A stretch of 42,430 nucleotides of DNA, taken from Desulfovibrio sp. (GTDB lineage Bacteria; Desulfobacterota; Desulfovibrionia; Desulfovibrionales; Desulfovibrionaceae). Below are positions 7,856 to 16,989 of this stretch, piece after piece. The position numbers and the translations under genes are program-made. The notes beneath the pieces were generated by a model that was not told the DNA's origin, did no database searches, and worked only from the letters and a program-made list of their open reading frames with translations. Location of the stretch: assembly GCA_031291035.1 (NCBI GenBank), contig JAISLI010000032.1, positions 1 through 42,430 on the forward strand, written 5' to 3'. The number at the start of each line of letters is the position of its first letter. The first letter of the stretch is position 1.

Positions 7856-9271
7856 ATGCGGATAGTTTTTATTTATAATAAGGAACAACGCGAACTCAAA
7901 AATTTTTATTACCTAGAGAAATTAATAAAAAAGGAATATCCTGACGCAGATGTATTGATTACAAAACTTTTTGTTCCAGACTTTCTACATAATATTTTAA
8001 TCTTTCAGCCCCAAGTTATTTTAGGGTATCCGCTGACATCATGGGGGACGGCAAAATATTATTATCTCCTCAAGGCTATTTTCAATTGCAAGATTGTATT
8101 GTACCGGACTGAAGGAACAGTCAACACAGGTGCCAGTAACACATCACTTTATGCGGGGTATGACGAATACGGCCCACTGCTCGTCGATGGTGAACTATTC
8201 TGGGGACGAAAACAGATGGACATTGTGGCCCCACAGCTGTTGAATGCCGAAAAACTTTCCTCTCTGGAACGCGTCAAAGCGGTAGGCTATCTGCGTTACG
8301 AGGCTTTATTGCAGAACCATTCGAACTTACCAGAAAGAATAACGAAACGATTTTCCTCGTATGCCAGAGAAAAGATCATTACGTTTGTTACGGGATTCCA
8401 GTTCGCTGACTATTCCAAAGAAGACATGCTCAGGGCCGGTGACCTGATTGATCCTTCGGCGAACAATAACCAAGAGATCTTGTCCTCGCTCCTTCTACTT
8501 AGAGACAAAATATTAGCCTATCGGGAGCGATGGACCAAGGCAATAATCGACACTGCCAAGTTAAACCCCGACAGTTTGATTGTCGTTAAACCTCATCCGG
8601 TTGAAATTGAACAGTGGGAGGAAGATGGCGTATCTAATCCGTATCTCTCCGTATTTCGACCAATTGATAATATTTTATTTATTAACGAACCATGCAGCAC
8701 GGAAATTTTGATTGCCTCAAGTGCCGTCTTGGTGCATTACGGCTCGACCTGCCTCGCGGATACGTATCTCCTGAATACATTCTCCATTGAAGCTACTGTC
8801 GAAGATTTGATGCTTGAATTTCGCGATAACAAAAACATCATTCCTTATGGTGCATTAGAGTGGCCTTCGAACGCGAAGTTGCCGGTAGAAGATGTGGCCG
8901 AATTCATCACCCGGGAGAAAAAAAGATTTTCCCGACCGGAAGCTCCTTCCGGATTCAAAACAGTGTTGCAGAAAAACTTCAACCTGATTTTGGGCCAACC
9001 CTATCTACCTTCCAGAGAAATAATTGATAGTATTTTTTTCAACGATAAGTTTCCCCTGCAGAATATCGACTCCTCGCTGAAGGATCTACATTTTTTCTAT
9101 AAGCATTTGTTTTCTATGCCTAGAATGATATTCAAACAAGGTATGATATCTATGTTCTATACTCTCTTCCATGGGGAATGGAAAAAACTAATAGTTCTTG
9201 TACGGGGTGGGATAAATATTCTCCGGCTTTTTTATAAAGGATTTAGAGTTAGGAAATTAGATACTATCTAG
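7856..9271 (+). CDS. Surface carbohydrate biosynthesis protein (GT-B-like)
   Basis: A 471-residue protein similar in style to the 'surface carbohydrate biosynthesis protein' group related to CDP-glycerol glycerophosphotransferases and Kdo transferases. The N-terminal Rossmann half begins RIVFIYNKEQRELKNFYYLE and includes ILGYPLTSWGTAKYYYL. The C-terminal half has VVKPHPVEIEQWEE and SSAVLVHYGSTCLAD, the pattern of a nucleotide-sugar or CDP-alcohol binding site. It probably transfers a sugar or polyol unit during glycan assembly. The DNA is clearly more AT-rich than its neighbours and uses TTA, ATA and AAA freely, which suggests recent acquisition. ATG 7856 follows GAGGAAC (7843-7849); a GTG at 7841 lies upstream of that site. 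Confidence 0.65.
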   Translation: MRIVFIYNKEQRELKNFYYLEKLIKKEYPDADVLITKLFVPDFLHNILIFQPQVILGYPLTSWGTAKYYYLLKAIFNCKIVLYRTEGTVNTGASNTSLYAGYDEYGPLLVDGELFWGRKQMDIVAPQLLNAEKLSSLERVKAVGYLRYEALLQNHSNLPERITKRFSSYAREKIITFVTGFQFADYSKEDMLRAGDLIDPSANNNQEILSSLLLLRDKILAYRERWTKAIIDTAKLNPDSLIVVKPHPVEIEQWEEDGVSNPYLSVFRPIDNILFINEPCSTEILIASSAVLVHYGSTCLADTYLLNTFSIEATVEDLMLEFRDNKNIIPYGALEWPSNAKLPVEDVAEFITREKKRFSRPEAPSGFKTVLQKNFNLILGQPYLPSREIIDSIFFNDKFPLQNIDSSLKDLHFFYKHLFSMPRMIFKQGMISMFYTLFHGEWKKLIVLVRGGINILRLFYKGFRVRKLDTI

Positions 9272-9412
9272 TAATTTATGTTTGTTTAGTAAACATAAAA
9301 TATTACAAAATAGGTAAACATTGAATGCGCTATATACCTTTTGTCAAATATTTGATGGTATTAACAATAGAATGATTTTAATGTATGTTTTCTCCAAGCC
9401 CAAGGAGGAAGT

Positions 9413-10330
9413 ATGCCCGAATGTCCAAAATGTGGATCAGCTGAAAGTGTCAAGAACGGTAGGCATCCCGGAAGGCATGCGATTGCCTTTATAGAAAACC
9501 AGTTGATTCATCTTCCAGATCAGTCCGTGGAACTACTGGCATACGCTTATGATGTTGCGCAAATAATGCCGGATAAAAGCCGTTACGCTCAATATCAGAG
9601 TCGTTATTTTGATTTCAACATCAAGCCGAATGAAAAGGTGCTGGATATGGGGAGCGGGCACATACCCTTTCCGCTTGCCACGCACTTTGCCGACATTGCT
9701 TTGGAGGATGACTCCGTTGGACGGGGGGGGGTGGCTTTCAAGAATGTTGCCGGCAAACCTGTTTTTGAATGCGATATTGAGAAAACGCCGTTTGCAGATA
9801 AAGAATTTGACTTTGTCTATTGTTCACATGTTCTTGAACACGTCAAGAATCCTGAAATCGCCTGCAAGGAACTTATGCGCATAGGCAAGCGCGGATATAT
9901 TGAGTGCCCAAGCAGAGGAAAGGATATGTTCTTTTCTGTTGCAGCAATATCAAACCATATATGGGCTGTTGACTGCCTCAATGGCATACTGCGCTTTACA
10001 GAGTATAGTGAAGAAGAAAAAAAAGGCGTCAGAAGCCGAATTTTGCTTGATATGAACTGTACTCCGCGTTCCCAAAGAGAAAAAGCTGTTGCCGCGCTGG
10101 ATATAGTAAGTGCTTCCACATTGAACACCATGCTTTTGTGGGAAGGCGGCTTTCAGTTTGAAATTTACAGGCAGAAGGCATGGCCTTCGTCCGTACGCGG
10201 ACCACAGAAACAAAATGGCGCATCGCCGCTTTTAGAGGAAATGTCAGTCTTTGCCGGTGGCATTAAACCGCGCCTCACCACATTAGTCAACAAACTGCGT
10301 TCCAGACTTGCCTGCATTATAGCCCCTTAA
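9413..10330 (+). CDS. Class I SAM methyltransferase with transposase-like zinc-finger N-terminus
   Basis: A 305-residue protein. Residues about 75-200 are a class I methyltransferase: motif I VLDMGSGHIPFPLA, then FECDIEKTPFADKEFDFVYC and SHVLEHVKNPEIACKELMRI. It probably methylates a sugar or lipid-linked intermediate in the glycan pathway. The first 21 residues do not belong to this family: PECPKCGSAESVKNGRHPGR reads like the zinc-ribbon start of IS1-type transposases (CPxCGS...VKNG...G). The second Cys pair of such a ribbon is absent, so zinc binding is doubtful. A strong AGGAGG lies directly before ATG 9413, so the chimera may be translated from the transposase signal. The upstream gap (9272-9412) is AT-rich with no gene. 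Confidence 0.75.
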   Translation: MPECPKCGSAESVKNGRHPGRHAIAFIENQLIHLPDQSVELLAYAYDVAQIMPDKSRYAQYQSRYFDFNIKPNEKVLDMGSGHIPFPLATHFADIALEDDSVGRGGVAFKNVAGKPVFECDIEKTPFADKEFDFVYCSHVLEHVKNPEIACKELMRIGKRGYIECPSRGKDMFFSVAAISNHIWAVDCLNGILRFTEYSEEEKKGVRSRILLDMNCTPRSQREKAVAALDIVSASTLNTMLLWEGGFQFEIYRQKAWPSSVRGPQKQNGASPLLEEMSVFAGGIKPRLTTLVNKLRSRLACIIAP

Positions 10331-10337
10331 CCCGCCT

Positions 10338-12062
10338 ATGCCCTCTCCCATAGCCCTCTTCGCCTTCAACCGGCCCGAACACCTGCGGCAGACCCTGTCC
10401 GCCCTTGCGGGCAATGATCTTGCCTCACAGAGCGATCTGACCATTTTTTGCGATGGCGCGCGAAACTTTGAAGATGAGAGAGCCGTTCGCGCCGTCGCTT
10501 CCATTGCGGAATCTGTGGAGGGGTTTGCGTCGGTTCGTATTGTTCGCCGCCCCCGCAACCTCGGATTGGCCGCAAGCATCATTCGCGGGGTGAGTGAAGT
10601 GCTGGAAACTAACAGCACTGTAATAGTTCTGGAAGATGACCTCACGACGTCACCATATTTTCTGCGTTATATGAATGACGGCCTGAACTGTTATGCGGAC
10701 GATCCCAAAGTGGCCTCCATTCACGGCTGGTGCTTCCCTCACGTTGTAGCCGATCCGCCTGAAACTTTTTTCCTGCATGGAACAGACTGCTTTGGATGGG
10801 CAACATGGCGACGCGCCTGGGCGCTGTTCGAGCCGGACGCCGGAAAGCTGCTTGCCGGATTGCGAAAGCGTAAACTGGCTTATGCCTTTAACTGTAACGG
10901 TACATACGACTATATGAACATGCTGGATATGGTCCGTGCCGGAACGGTAGGCTCCTGGGCGGTTCGTTGGCGTGCCGCAGCGTTTTTGCATAATATGTAT
11001 ACCCTTCATCCGGGCCGTTCCCTGGTGCAACATAAAGGCTCCGACGGGCTGGGCACCAATGTCGGGGTGACGGATATCTTTGATGTATCTTTGACGCAGT
11101 CTCCCATACATGTTGCAAAGATACCCGTCCAGGAACATGACGGAATGCGGAAAGCGGACATGGCCTTCCACTCCCGCCTGGGATGCAGGCCGTGCCTCCT
11201 GAATGTTCTCAAACGCAAGGCGCGTCCAATGGTTGGGAAAAGCACTCTGAAGAAGAGATGCAAGTCCCTTATGAAGGACTGGCTGCCGCTGGCCGTTACC
11301 CGTATGGTGAAACAATTCGCCGGGGAGGAAGCCGGTATCCGGTGGACTGGTGACTATCCCGACTGGCAAAGCGCCGTAGCGGCATCAGCAGGATATGCTC
11401 AGCAGTCAATTTTTGAAAAAACACGCGACGCCGCCCGCGCCGTCCGCGACAGAAAGGCTTTGTGGGAACGGGATTCGGTTCTTTTTCATCACGTGGGATT
11501 CAACTGGCCGCTGGTTGCGGCCCTGATGAGCGTCGCGGCGTGGAACAAAGGCCGACTCTCCGTTTGTGATTTCGGCGGAGCTTTCGGCAGCACATACATG
11601 CAGCACCGCCTGCTCTTGGAAAAGCTGAGCGATGTGCGCTGGAACATTGTTGAACAAGCACGATTCGTCGCATGCGGACAGCAAGAGTTCAGTACCGATG
11701 TCATTCAGTTCTATTACTCCGTGGAGGATTGCGCGAGCGCTGGCCCGGTGGATGTTGTTTTATTCTCCGGCGTACTGCAATACCTTGAAGACCCTTATGA
11801 ATTACTGGAACGCGCCGCAGCCCTGCTCCCTCTGTCCATAATCGTCGACCGTACCCCCTTTGCCGCGAAAGGAGAGCGCATTACCGTCCAGCATGTGCCG
11901 CCGGAAATCTACAATGCCAGCTACCCCTGCCGCTGGCTGGACAAAAATCGTATTGAAAACCTCTTGAGGCGGACAATGCGCCTTTCTCCGTTTTGGCAAA
12001 GCGCTGTTGACCCTCCCGGTTTTCAGGGAGTGTTTGCCTGTCAACCGCATATCGCGGAGTAA
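10338..12062 (+). CDS. Glycosyltransferase family 2 fused to TIGR04325-type methyltransferase
   Basis: A 574-residue two-domain protein. Residues 1-about 290 are a GT-A glycosyltransferase: PIALFAFNRPEHLRQTLSAL, IVRRPRNLGLAASIIRGV, the nucleotide-sugar/metal motif VIVLEDDL, and FGWATWRRAW. Residues about 335-574 resemble the TIGR04325 methyltransferase family, with WTGDYPDWQSAVAAS, LSVCDFGGAFGSTYMQHR and VVLFSGVLQYLEDP. One protein could therefore add and then methylate a sugar, for example to cap a chain. It starts 7 bases after the previous stop and ends 3 bases before the next gene. The sugar specificity is not visible. Confidence 0.8.
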   Translation: MPSPIALFAFNRPEHLRQTLSALAGNDLASQSDLTIFCDGARNFEDERAVRAVASIAESVEGFASVRIVRRPRNLGLAASIIRGVSEVLETNSTVIVLEDDLTTSPYFLRYMNDGLNCYADDPKVASIHGWCFPHVVADPPETFFLHGTDCFGWATWRRAWALFEPDAGKLLAGLRKRKLAYAFNCNGTYDYMNMLDMVRAGTVGSWAVRWRAAAFLHNMYTLHPGRSLVQHKGSDGLGTNVGVTDIFDVSLTQSPIHVAKIPVQEHDGMRKADMAFHSRLGCRPCLLNVLKRKARPMVGKSTLKKRCKSLMKDWLPLAVTRMVKQFAGEEAGIRWTGDYPDWQSAVAASAGYAQQSIFEKTRDAARAVRDRKALWERDSVLFHHVGFNWPLVAALMSVAAWNKGRLSVCDFGGAFGSTYMQHRLLLEKLSDVRWNIVEQARFVACGQQEFSTDVIQFYYSVEDCASAGPVDVVLFSGVLQYLEDPYELLERAAALLPLSIIVDRTPFAAKGERITVQHVPPEIYNASYPCRWLDKNRIENLLRRTMRLSPFWQSAVDPPGFQGVFACQPHIAE

Positions 12063-12065
12063 AAC

Positions 12066-13214
12066 ATGCTGGAATCCTTCATCCCCTTCGCCAACCCACG
12101 CGCGGCCTATATGGAGCGGCGGGATAAAATTCTGGATGCGGTCGTCCGCGTTTTTGACGGCGGTCGGTACATTCTCGGCGAGACGGTGGGAACCTTTGAA
12201 AAGGCGTTCGCCGCATATCTCGGCCTTGACCATGCGGTCGGCTGCGCCAGCGGCACGGACGCGATAGAACTCGCCCTGAGAGGGCTTGGCATCGGGCGCG
12301 GCAAGGCGGTGTTTACCGTATCGCACACGGCGGTCGCCACCGTGGCCGCCATAGAGCGGGCCGGAGCGGTCCCCGTGTTAGTGGACATTGATGAGGCCCT
12401 GTACACCATGTCCCCTGATTCCCTGGAGGAGACAATCCTTCACGTTCGCGAGACCCGGCCCGACCTTGCCCCCGCCGCCGTGGTTCCCGTGCATATTTAC
12501 GGCCATCCTTGCGATATGGACGCGATTCTGGATATTGCCGCCCGCTACGGCCTTTCCGTCGTGGAAGACTGCGCGCAGGCCCACGGCGCCCGGTACAAAG
12601 GCAAAGTGGCCGGCACCATGGGACACGCCGCCGCCTTCAGTTTCTACCCCACCAAAAATCTGGGCGCGCTCGGCGACGCCGGAGCCGTCGTCACCAACGA
12701 CGCCGCTCTGGCGGCTGAGCTGCGCGCCCAGCGCCAGTACGGCTGGAAAGAACGCTACATCAGCGCCGCGCCGGGCGTCAACAGTCGCATGGACCCTGTA
12801 CAGGCCGCGATCCTTTCGGTGCAACTCAGGCATCTTGATAAAGACAACGCCGCGCGCAGGGCTATTGCCGCGACCTGCAGCGCCGAACTTGCCGCCTGCG
12901 GCCTCGGCCTGCCCGGCGTCGCCGCCTGGGCGAAACATGTTTTTCATCTTTACGTTGTCCGTTGCAAGGAACGTCCAAAACTTGTGTGTTTTCTGAAAAA
13001 CAGCGGCATCGGGACGGCCGTGCACTACCCCCAACCTGTTCACCTGCAGCCTGCCTACAGAAATCGTCTTCCGCTCGCCCCGAACGGCCTGCCGGCTACT
13101 GAAAGCATCATGAACGAGATTGTCAGCCTGCCCATGTTTCCGCAGATCGGGAGCATAGATGTCAAACGGGTGTGCACGGTTCTCAAGGAATATTTTGCAG
13201 CCAGGGAGCAATAG
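12066..13214 (+). CDS. DegT/DnrJ/EryC1/StrS sugar aminotransferase
   Basis: A 382-residue PLP enzyme of the DegT family that aminates nucleotide keto-sugars. Features are FDGGRYILGETVGTFEKAFA, the phosphate-binding CASGTDAIELAL, VVPVHIYGHPCDM, VVEDCAQAHGARYKG, and the PLP lysine Lys197 in SFYPTKNLGALGDAG. The style is closest to the FdtB/QdtB/DesV 3-aminotransferase branch rather than PseC. Its companion epimerase follows with no gap (stop 13212-13214, next ATG 13215). It could make a 3-amino- or 4-amino-deoxy sugar for the glycan. Whether it could also stand in for the missing PseC is open. Confidence 0.88.
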   Translation: MLESFIPFANPRAAYMERRDKILDAVVRVFDGGRYILGETVGTFEKAFAAYLGLDHAVGCASGTDAIELALRGLGIGRGKAVFTVSHTAVATVAAIERAGAVPVLVDIDEALYTMSPDSLEETILHVRETRPDLAPAAVVPVHIYGHPCDMDAILDIAARYGLSVVEDCAQAHGARYKGKVAGTMGHAAAFSFYPTKNLGALGDAGAVVTNDAALAAELRAQRQYGWKERYISAAPGVNSRMDPVQAAILSVQLRHLDKDNAARRAIAATCSAELAACGLGLPGVAAWAKHVFHLYVVRCKERPKLVCFLKNSGIGTAVHYPQPVHLQPAYRNRLPLAPNGLPATESIMNEIVSLPMFPQIGSIDVKRVCTVLKEYFAAREQ

Positions 13215-14198
13215 ATGCTGAGGAGTTTTGCGGGATCAGATGTGTTGATTACAGGCGGAGCAGGATTCATCGGTTCAACGTTGGCGGCCAAACTTGTGGC
13301 CGCCAATGCGAAAGTAACCATTGTGGACAGTCTCATTCCTGAATACGGCGGCAATCTTGAAAACTTGGCCGACATCCGGAACAGGGTCAACCTCAGCATT
13401 GCGGATGTGCGCGACAGGCATTCCATGAAATATCTCGTGCAGGGGCAAGATTTTCTTTTCAATCTGGCGGGTCAGACAAGCCACATGGATTCCATGACCG
13501 ATCCCTTCACTGATCTTGAAATCAACGCCAAGGCTCAACTCTCTATCCTTGAAGCCTGCCATCAGTATAATCCGGGCGTGAAGATTGTATTCGCGGGGAC
13601 TCGCCAGATTTACGGCCGGCCGGACTATCTTCCTGTTGACGAAAAGCATCCCGCCCGGCCTGTGGATGTCAACGGTATTCACAAGCTCGCCGGCGAATGG
13701 TATCATCTGCTGTATAACTCGGTATACGGCATTCGTTCCTGCGTGCTCCGCCTCACCAACACCTACGGGCCGCGCATGCGCATCAGGGATGCGCGGCAGA
13801 CTTTTGTGGGAATATGGATACGGCTCATCTTGGAAGGCAAACCCTTTGAGGTCTGGGGGGGCGAACAGCTCCGCGACTTTACCTATGTCGACGATTGCGT
13901 TGCGGCGCTGCTTCTGGCGGCGTCCATGGATGCGGCTGACGGCAGGGTTTACAATCTCGGCGGTGACAGGGTCGTCAATCTGCGCGAACTTGCGGAAGCG
14001 CTTGTCAATGCGCATGGCCGCGGGGAGTTTGTTTTGAAGGAATTTCCCGAAGAACGCAAAAAAATTGACATCGGCGACTACTATTCAAACGATGCCCGCA
14101 TTCGTGAGGAACTGGGATGGAAACCCGCAACCTCCCTGGATGAGGGGCTGGCCCGGACGTTAAAATATTTTGCGCCGAGGCTGGAGCGATACCTGTGA
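13215..14198 (+). CDS. NAD-dependent sugar epimerase/dehydratase (extended SDR), atypical active site
   Basis: A 327-residue extended short-chain dehydrogenase. The NAD-binding GxxGxxG is in VLITGGAGFIGSTLAAKL, with VTIVDSLIPEYGGN, LFNLAGQTSHMDSM, and late motifs RDFTYVDDCVAALLLA and VYNLGGDRVVNLRELA typical of UDP-glucose epimerase-like and dTDP-glucose dehydratase-like enzymes. The usual catalytic YxxxK is changed: the region reads DVNGIHKLAGE, so Asn153 occupies the Tyr position while Lys157 is kept. The upstream catalytic Ser/Thr region reads FAGTRQIYGR. Other family members with an NGxxK site exist to my recollection, so this is likely a distinct subfamily rather than a dead enzyme. The product is unknown. 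Confidence 0.8.
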   Translation: MLRSFAGSDVLITGGAGFIGSTLAAKLVAANAKVTIVDSLIPEYGGNLENLADIRNRVNLSIADVRDRHSMKYLVQGQDFLFNLAGQTSHMDSMTDPFTDLEINAKAQLSILEACHQYNPGVKIVFAGTRQIYGRPDYLPVDEKHPARPVDVNGIHKLAGEWYHLLYNSVYGIRSCVLRLTNTYGPRMRIRDARQTFVGIWIRLILEGKPFEVWGGEQLRDFTYVDDCVAALLLAASMDAADGRVYNLGGDRVVNLRELAEALVNAHGRGEFVLKEFPEERKKIDIGDYYSNDARIREELGWKPATSLDEGLARTLKYFAPRLERYL

Positions 14199-15175
14199 CA
14201 TCCAGACACTTCTGCACATATTTTGATCACCATTACCTGCCGCGCGGTACGGTAATGCTGGAAAGTCTGCATGAGCATTATCCTGAAGCGCATGTCCATG
14301 TGTTGTGCCTTTCCGAAGAATGCCGCGCCGCGATGGAAAAAACGGTTCGGCCGCATGTCAGTCTCCTGAATCTGCCGGACCTGGAGAAAGCCGATCCGGG
14401 ATTGGCGGCGGCCAAACCCACGCGCAGTCAGGTGGAATACTACTTCACCCTGACGCCCTGCCTGCCGTGGCACTTACTGACACGTCGCGGCCTGGGGGAA
14501 GTCACCTACCTTGATGCGGACATGCTGTTTTTTTCCTCCCCTGAACCACTGTTTACGGAAGCGGGCGATTCCTCAGTCGTTATCACGCCGCACAGATTTC
14601 CGCCCCGGCTGAAAAAATTGGAGGTGCACGGTAAATATAACGTAAGCTGGCTGACGTTTCGCAATACGGACTCAGGGTTATCCTGCCTTTCCTGGTACAG
14701 GAAATCATGTCTTGAATGGTGCCGCGACGCTGTGGAAGAAACGCGCTTTGCCGACCAGAAATATCTGGATGTCTTTCCGGAAAAATTTTCAGGCGTACAC
14801 GTCATGCGCCATCTTGGCGGGGGCTTGGCGCCCTGGAATCTGGACTATGCAAGGCTTGCCGAAACCGGCGAAACATTTTTTGTCGGGGGCGAGCCGTTGA
14901 TTTTCTATCACGCCCAAGGCATGAAACATATTATGGGGCCGTTTTACAGTTCGGGCCTGATGGGCCACGCGACGGACCTCAGTGATCCTGTCGCGGAAAA
15001 AATCCTCAGACGCTATATCCGTGCCTATGCCGAAGCAGCGGCAATAGCCCGGCAACTGACCACCACCGTAAACTTTTCCGGCATCCGCATCACACAAAAA
15101 AAGCGCTTTGCGCGCCTCAGAAACATTAAACGCATTCTTTCGGAACTCCGCCACAAGTCTCTGGTATGGCTGTAA
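14195..15175 (+). CDS. Glycosyltransferase, GT-A fold (GT8-like)
   Basis: A 326-residue putative glycosyltransferase. It opens with HFCTYFDHHYLPRGTVMLES, a pattern seen in nucleotide-diphospho-sugar transferases. It carries the DxD-type metal motif in VTYLDADMLFFSSPEPLF and a C-terminal acceptor region with VMRHLGGGLAPWNLD and LIFYHAQGMKH. It starts with GTG overlapping the epimerase stop (GTGA), and its end overlaps the next glycosyltransferase by 10 bases, so the three are one transcription unit. The donor and acceptor cannot be read from the sequence. Confidence 0.75.
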   Translation: MTSRHFCTYFDHHYLPRGTVMLESLHEHYPEAHVHVLCLSEECRAAMEKTVRPHVSLLNLPDLEKADPGLAAAKPTRSQVEYYFTLTPCLPWHLLTRRGLGEVTYLDADMLFFSSPEPLFTEAGDSSVVITPHRFPPRLKKLEVHGKYNVSWLTFRNTDSGLSCLSWYRKSCLEWCRDAVEETRFADQKYLDVFPEKFSGVHVMRHLGGGLAPWNLDYARLAETGETFFVGGEPLIFYHAQGMKHIMGPFYSSGLMGHATDLSDPVAEKILRRYIRAYAEAAAIARQLTTTVNFSGIRITQKKRFARLRNIKRILSELRHKSLVWL

Positions 15176-16023
15176 CCCCCTTCTTCACCGTCATCACCGC
15201 CACGCTCAACGCCGCCGCCACCCTGCCGCGCCTGCTGGATTCCCTGGCAGAGCAGACCTGCCGCGACTTTGAGCTGATCATCCAGGACGGCGCGTCATCA
15301 GACAATACCGTTGCGGTCGCGGAAACGTACCGGGAGCGTCTGCCGGCGCTTTCGCTGGTCTCGGAGCCGGACACGGGCATTTACGACGCCTGGAACAGGG
15401 CACTGGAACGCGCTCATGGGGAGTGGGCGCTCTTTTTGGGTGCTGATGACGCCTTGACAGACAGAAAGGTTTTACGCCAAGCATTTGAGCGGTTGCGCGT
15501 CGCTCCCGAAGCCGTGCTTTTCGCTTGCGGAACGGTGTATTGCCTTGACCCGCGGGGGAATCTCCGGAGGACTGTGTATCCTCAAATTTCCCGAGGCGGA
15601 CATATGCTGCGGGATGGGTGTATACCTGTAGGCCATACGGCGTTATTCCACAGACGGAAACTTTTTGATCTGGTGCGCTTTGATATTTCCTTCCGCATCG
15701 CGGGTGACCAAGAACTGTTGTCCCGGGCTTGGGACGACAGTGCCGCTATTGATCTAAACATGACTGTCACGCTCATGGGAGCGGGCGGGATATCCGAAAG
15801 TCCTTTTTCAACGCTCTGTACACGCTGGGAGATTTTTCGTATCATGTGGCGCCACTTTGCCGGACACATCACTTTCCGTTCACATCTTCTTCCCTTGGTC
15901 AAGGGTTGCGTCCTTCACCTCCTGTGTATGTGTCTGGGCAAACGACACGCTCCGGCCATGCTCGATCACTTGAGAGTTCTGCGCGGGCTTCCGCCGGTCT
16001 GGACCAAACAAGTAAAAGAATAG
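15166..16023 (+). CDS. Family 2 glycosyltransferase
   Basis: A 285-residue GT2 enzyme. It has the canonical N-terminus FFTVITATLNAAATLPRLLD and SLAEQTCRDFELIIQDGASS, then EPDTGIYDAWNRALERAHGE and the DxD-like GADDALTD. It resembles WcaA-type or colanic-acid type transferases that add single sugars to a lipid-linked chain. The C-terminal 60 residues are rich in hydrophobic and basic residues and may contact the membrane. It is followed after 20 bases by the last glycosyltransferase of the locus. Confidence 0.85.
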   Translation: MAVTPFFTVITATLNAAATLPRLLDSLAEQTCRDFELIIQDGASSDNTVAVAETYRERLPALSLVSEPDTGIYDAWNRALERAHGEWALFLGADDALTDRKVLRQAFERLRVAPEAVLFACGTVYCLDPRGNLRRTVYPQISRGGHMLRDGCIPVGHTALFHRRKLFDLVRFDISFRIAGDQELLSRAWDDSAAIDLNMTVTLMGAGGISESPFSTLCTRWEIFRIMWRHFAGHITFRSHLLPLVKGCVLHLLCMCLGKRHAPAMLDHLRVLRGLPPVWTKQVKE

Positions 16024-16043
16024 GCTTATCGACAGGTAAACTG

Positions 16044-16886
16044 ATGCACATTTCTTTGGATTCTGCCCACATAAACATTCCTGTCTACATCATTTCCTTT
16101 AACAGAAAGACGTATCTAAAAAGGCTCGTTGAATGGCTGGAACGGAAGAATTTTCGAAATATCACCATCGTAGACAATAATTCCACCTATCCCCCTTTAC
16201 TCGAATATCTTACCTCATTACCGTATCGCGTAGTTCGGCTTGAAGAAAACTTTGGTCATCTTGCTGTATGGAAATGCGGAAAATTTGCGGACATTCTGGC
16301 CAAAAAATTTTTTATCGTCACCGATCCTGATATTCTGCCTGAAGAAACCTGTCCTGATGATGTCATCATGCGTTTTCAGGCATATCTGGCCGCTCACCCC
16401 AGAATTACCAAATGCGGATTCAGTCTGCGCATTGACGATATACCGGAGTGCCATCCCCTGCGCGCATCAATAATAAAAGTTGAAAGAGAATACTGGAAAA
16501 ATCCGTTGCCCGACGGCTCAGGTTTCTTCGCCCCTATTGACACGACATTTGCATTATATCGTCCGGGCATTACTCCCAATGACCCCAGATGGTTTGACAG
16601 CATCCGGCTTGCCCCTCCATACATCGCACGGCATCTGCCCTGGTACAAAAATCCCGATGCTCCGGATGAAGAGATACTTTTCTACAAAAATACTGTTCAG
16701 ATCCAATCAACATTCTGGACAGCATCCGACTCCGCTTCTCTTAAAAGAGAGAATCTGGCATTGCGCGAGCGTATTGCGGAACTGGAGACGCAGACAGAAC
16801 TGTTATCAAAGGGGATAGGGGATCGAATGACGGTCATTCTCTATAAAATTCTCCGTAACATACGAAAAAAATTGTTGAGCCAATAA
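16044..16886 (+). CDS. Family 2-like glycosyltransferase with C-terminal coiled coil
   Basis: A 280-residue protein beginning IPVYIISFNRKTYLKRLVEW, with ITIVDNNSTYPPLLEYL, RLEENFGHLAVWKCG and the metal motif FFIVTDPDILPEETCP, so a GT-A transferase is likely. Residues about 230-262 (LKRENLALRERIAELETQTE) predict a short coiled coil, followed by a basic tail, which may serve oligomerisation or membrane docking. ATG 16044 removes an implausible 66-residue extension that would overlap the previous gene. Last gene of the glycan locus. Confidence 0.78.
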   Translation: MHISLDSAHINIPVYIISFNRKTYLKRLVEWLERKNFRNITIVDNNSTYPPLLEYLTSLPYRVVRLEENFGHLAVWKCGKFADILAKKFFIVTDPDILPEETCPDDVIMRFQAYLAAHPRITKCGFSLRIDDIPECHPLRASIIKVEREYWKNPLPDGSGFFAPIDTTFALYRPGITPNDPRWFDSIRLAPPYIARHLPWYKNPDAPDEEILFYKNTVQIQSTFWTASDSASLKRENLALRERIAELETQTELLSKGIGDRMTVILYKILRNIRKKLLSQ

Positions 16887-16989
16887 TGCGTATGTGCTTT
16901 GCCGATACTGAGATTTGAATGGTTCTTAAGGAGATGCGAGGCGCGACTCCGGCGGCGCATGGGAAAAACCCCTTGAAACGGTCGAAACA

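Noticed and set aside
12066-14198. DegT aminotransferase and epimerase as PseC and PseB
   Set aside because: The epimerase lacks the features of UDP-GlcNAc 4,6-dehydratase/5-epimerase, and the aminotransferase looks nearer to FdtB-type enzymes; no support for the pse symbols.
16896-16910. GCCGATA-like sigma28 box after the last glycosyltransferase
   Set aside because: No matching TAAA 15 bases upstream and no plus-strand gene follows it.
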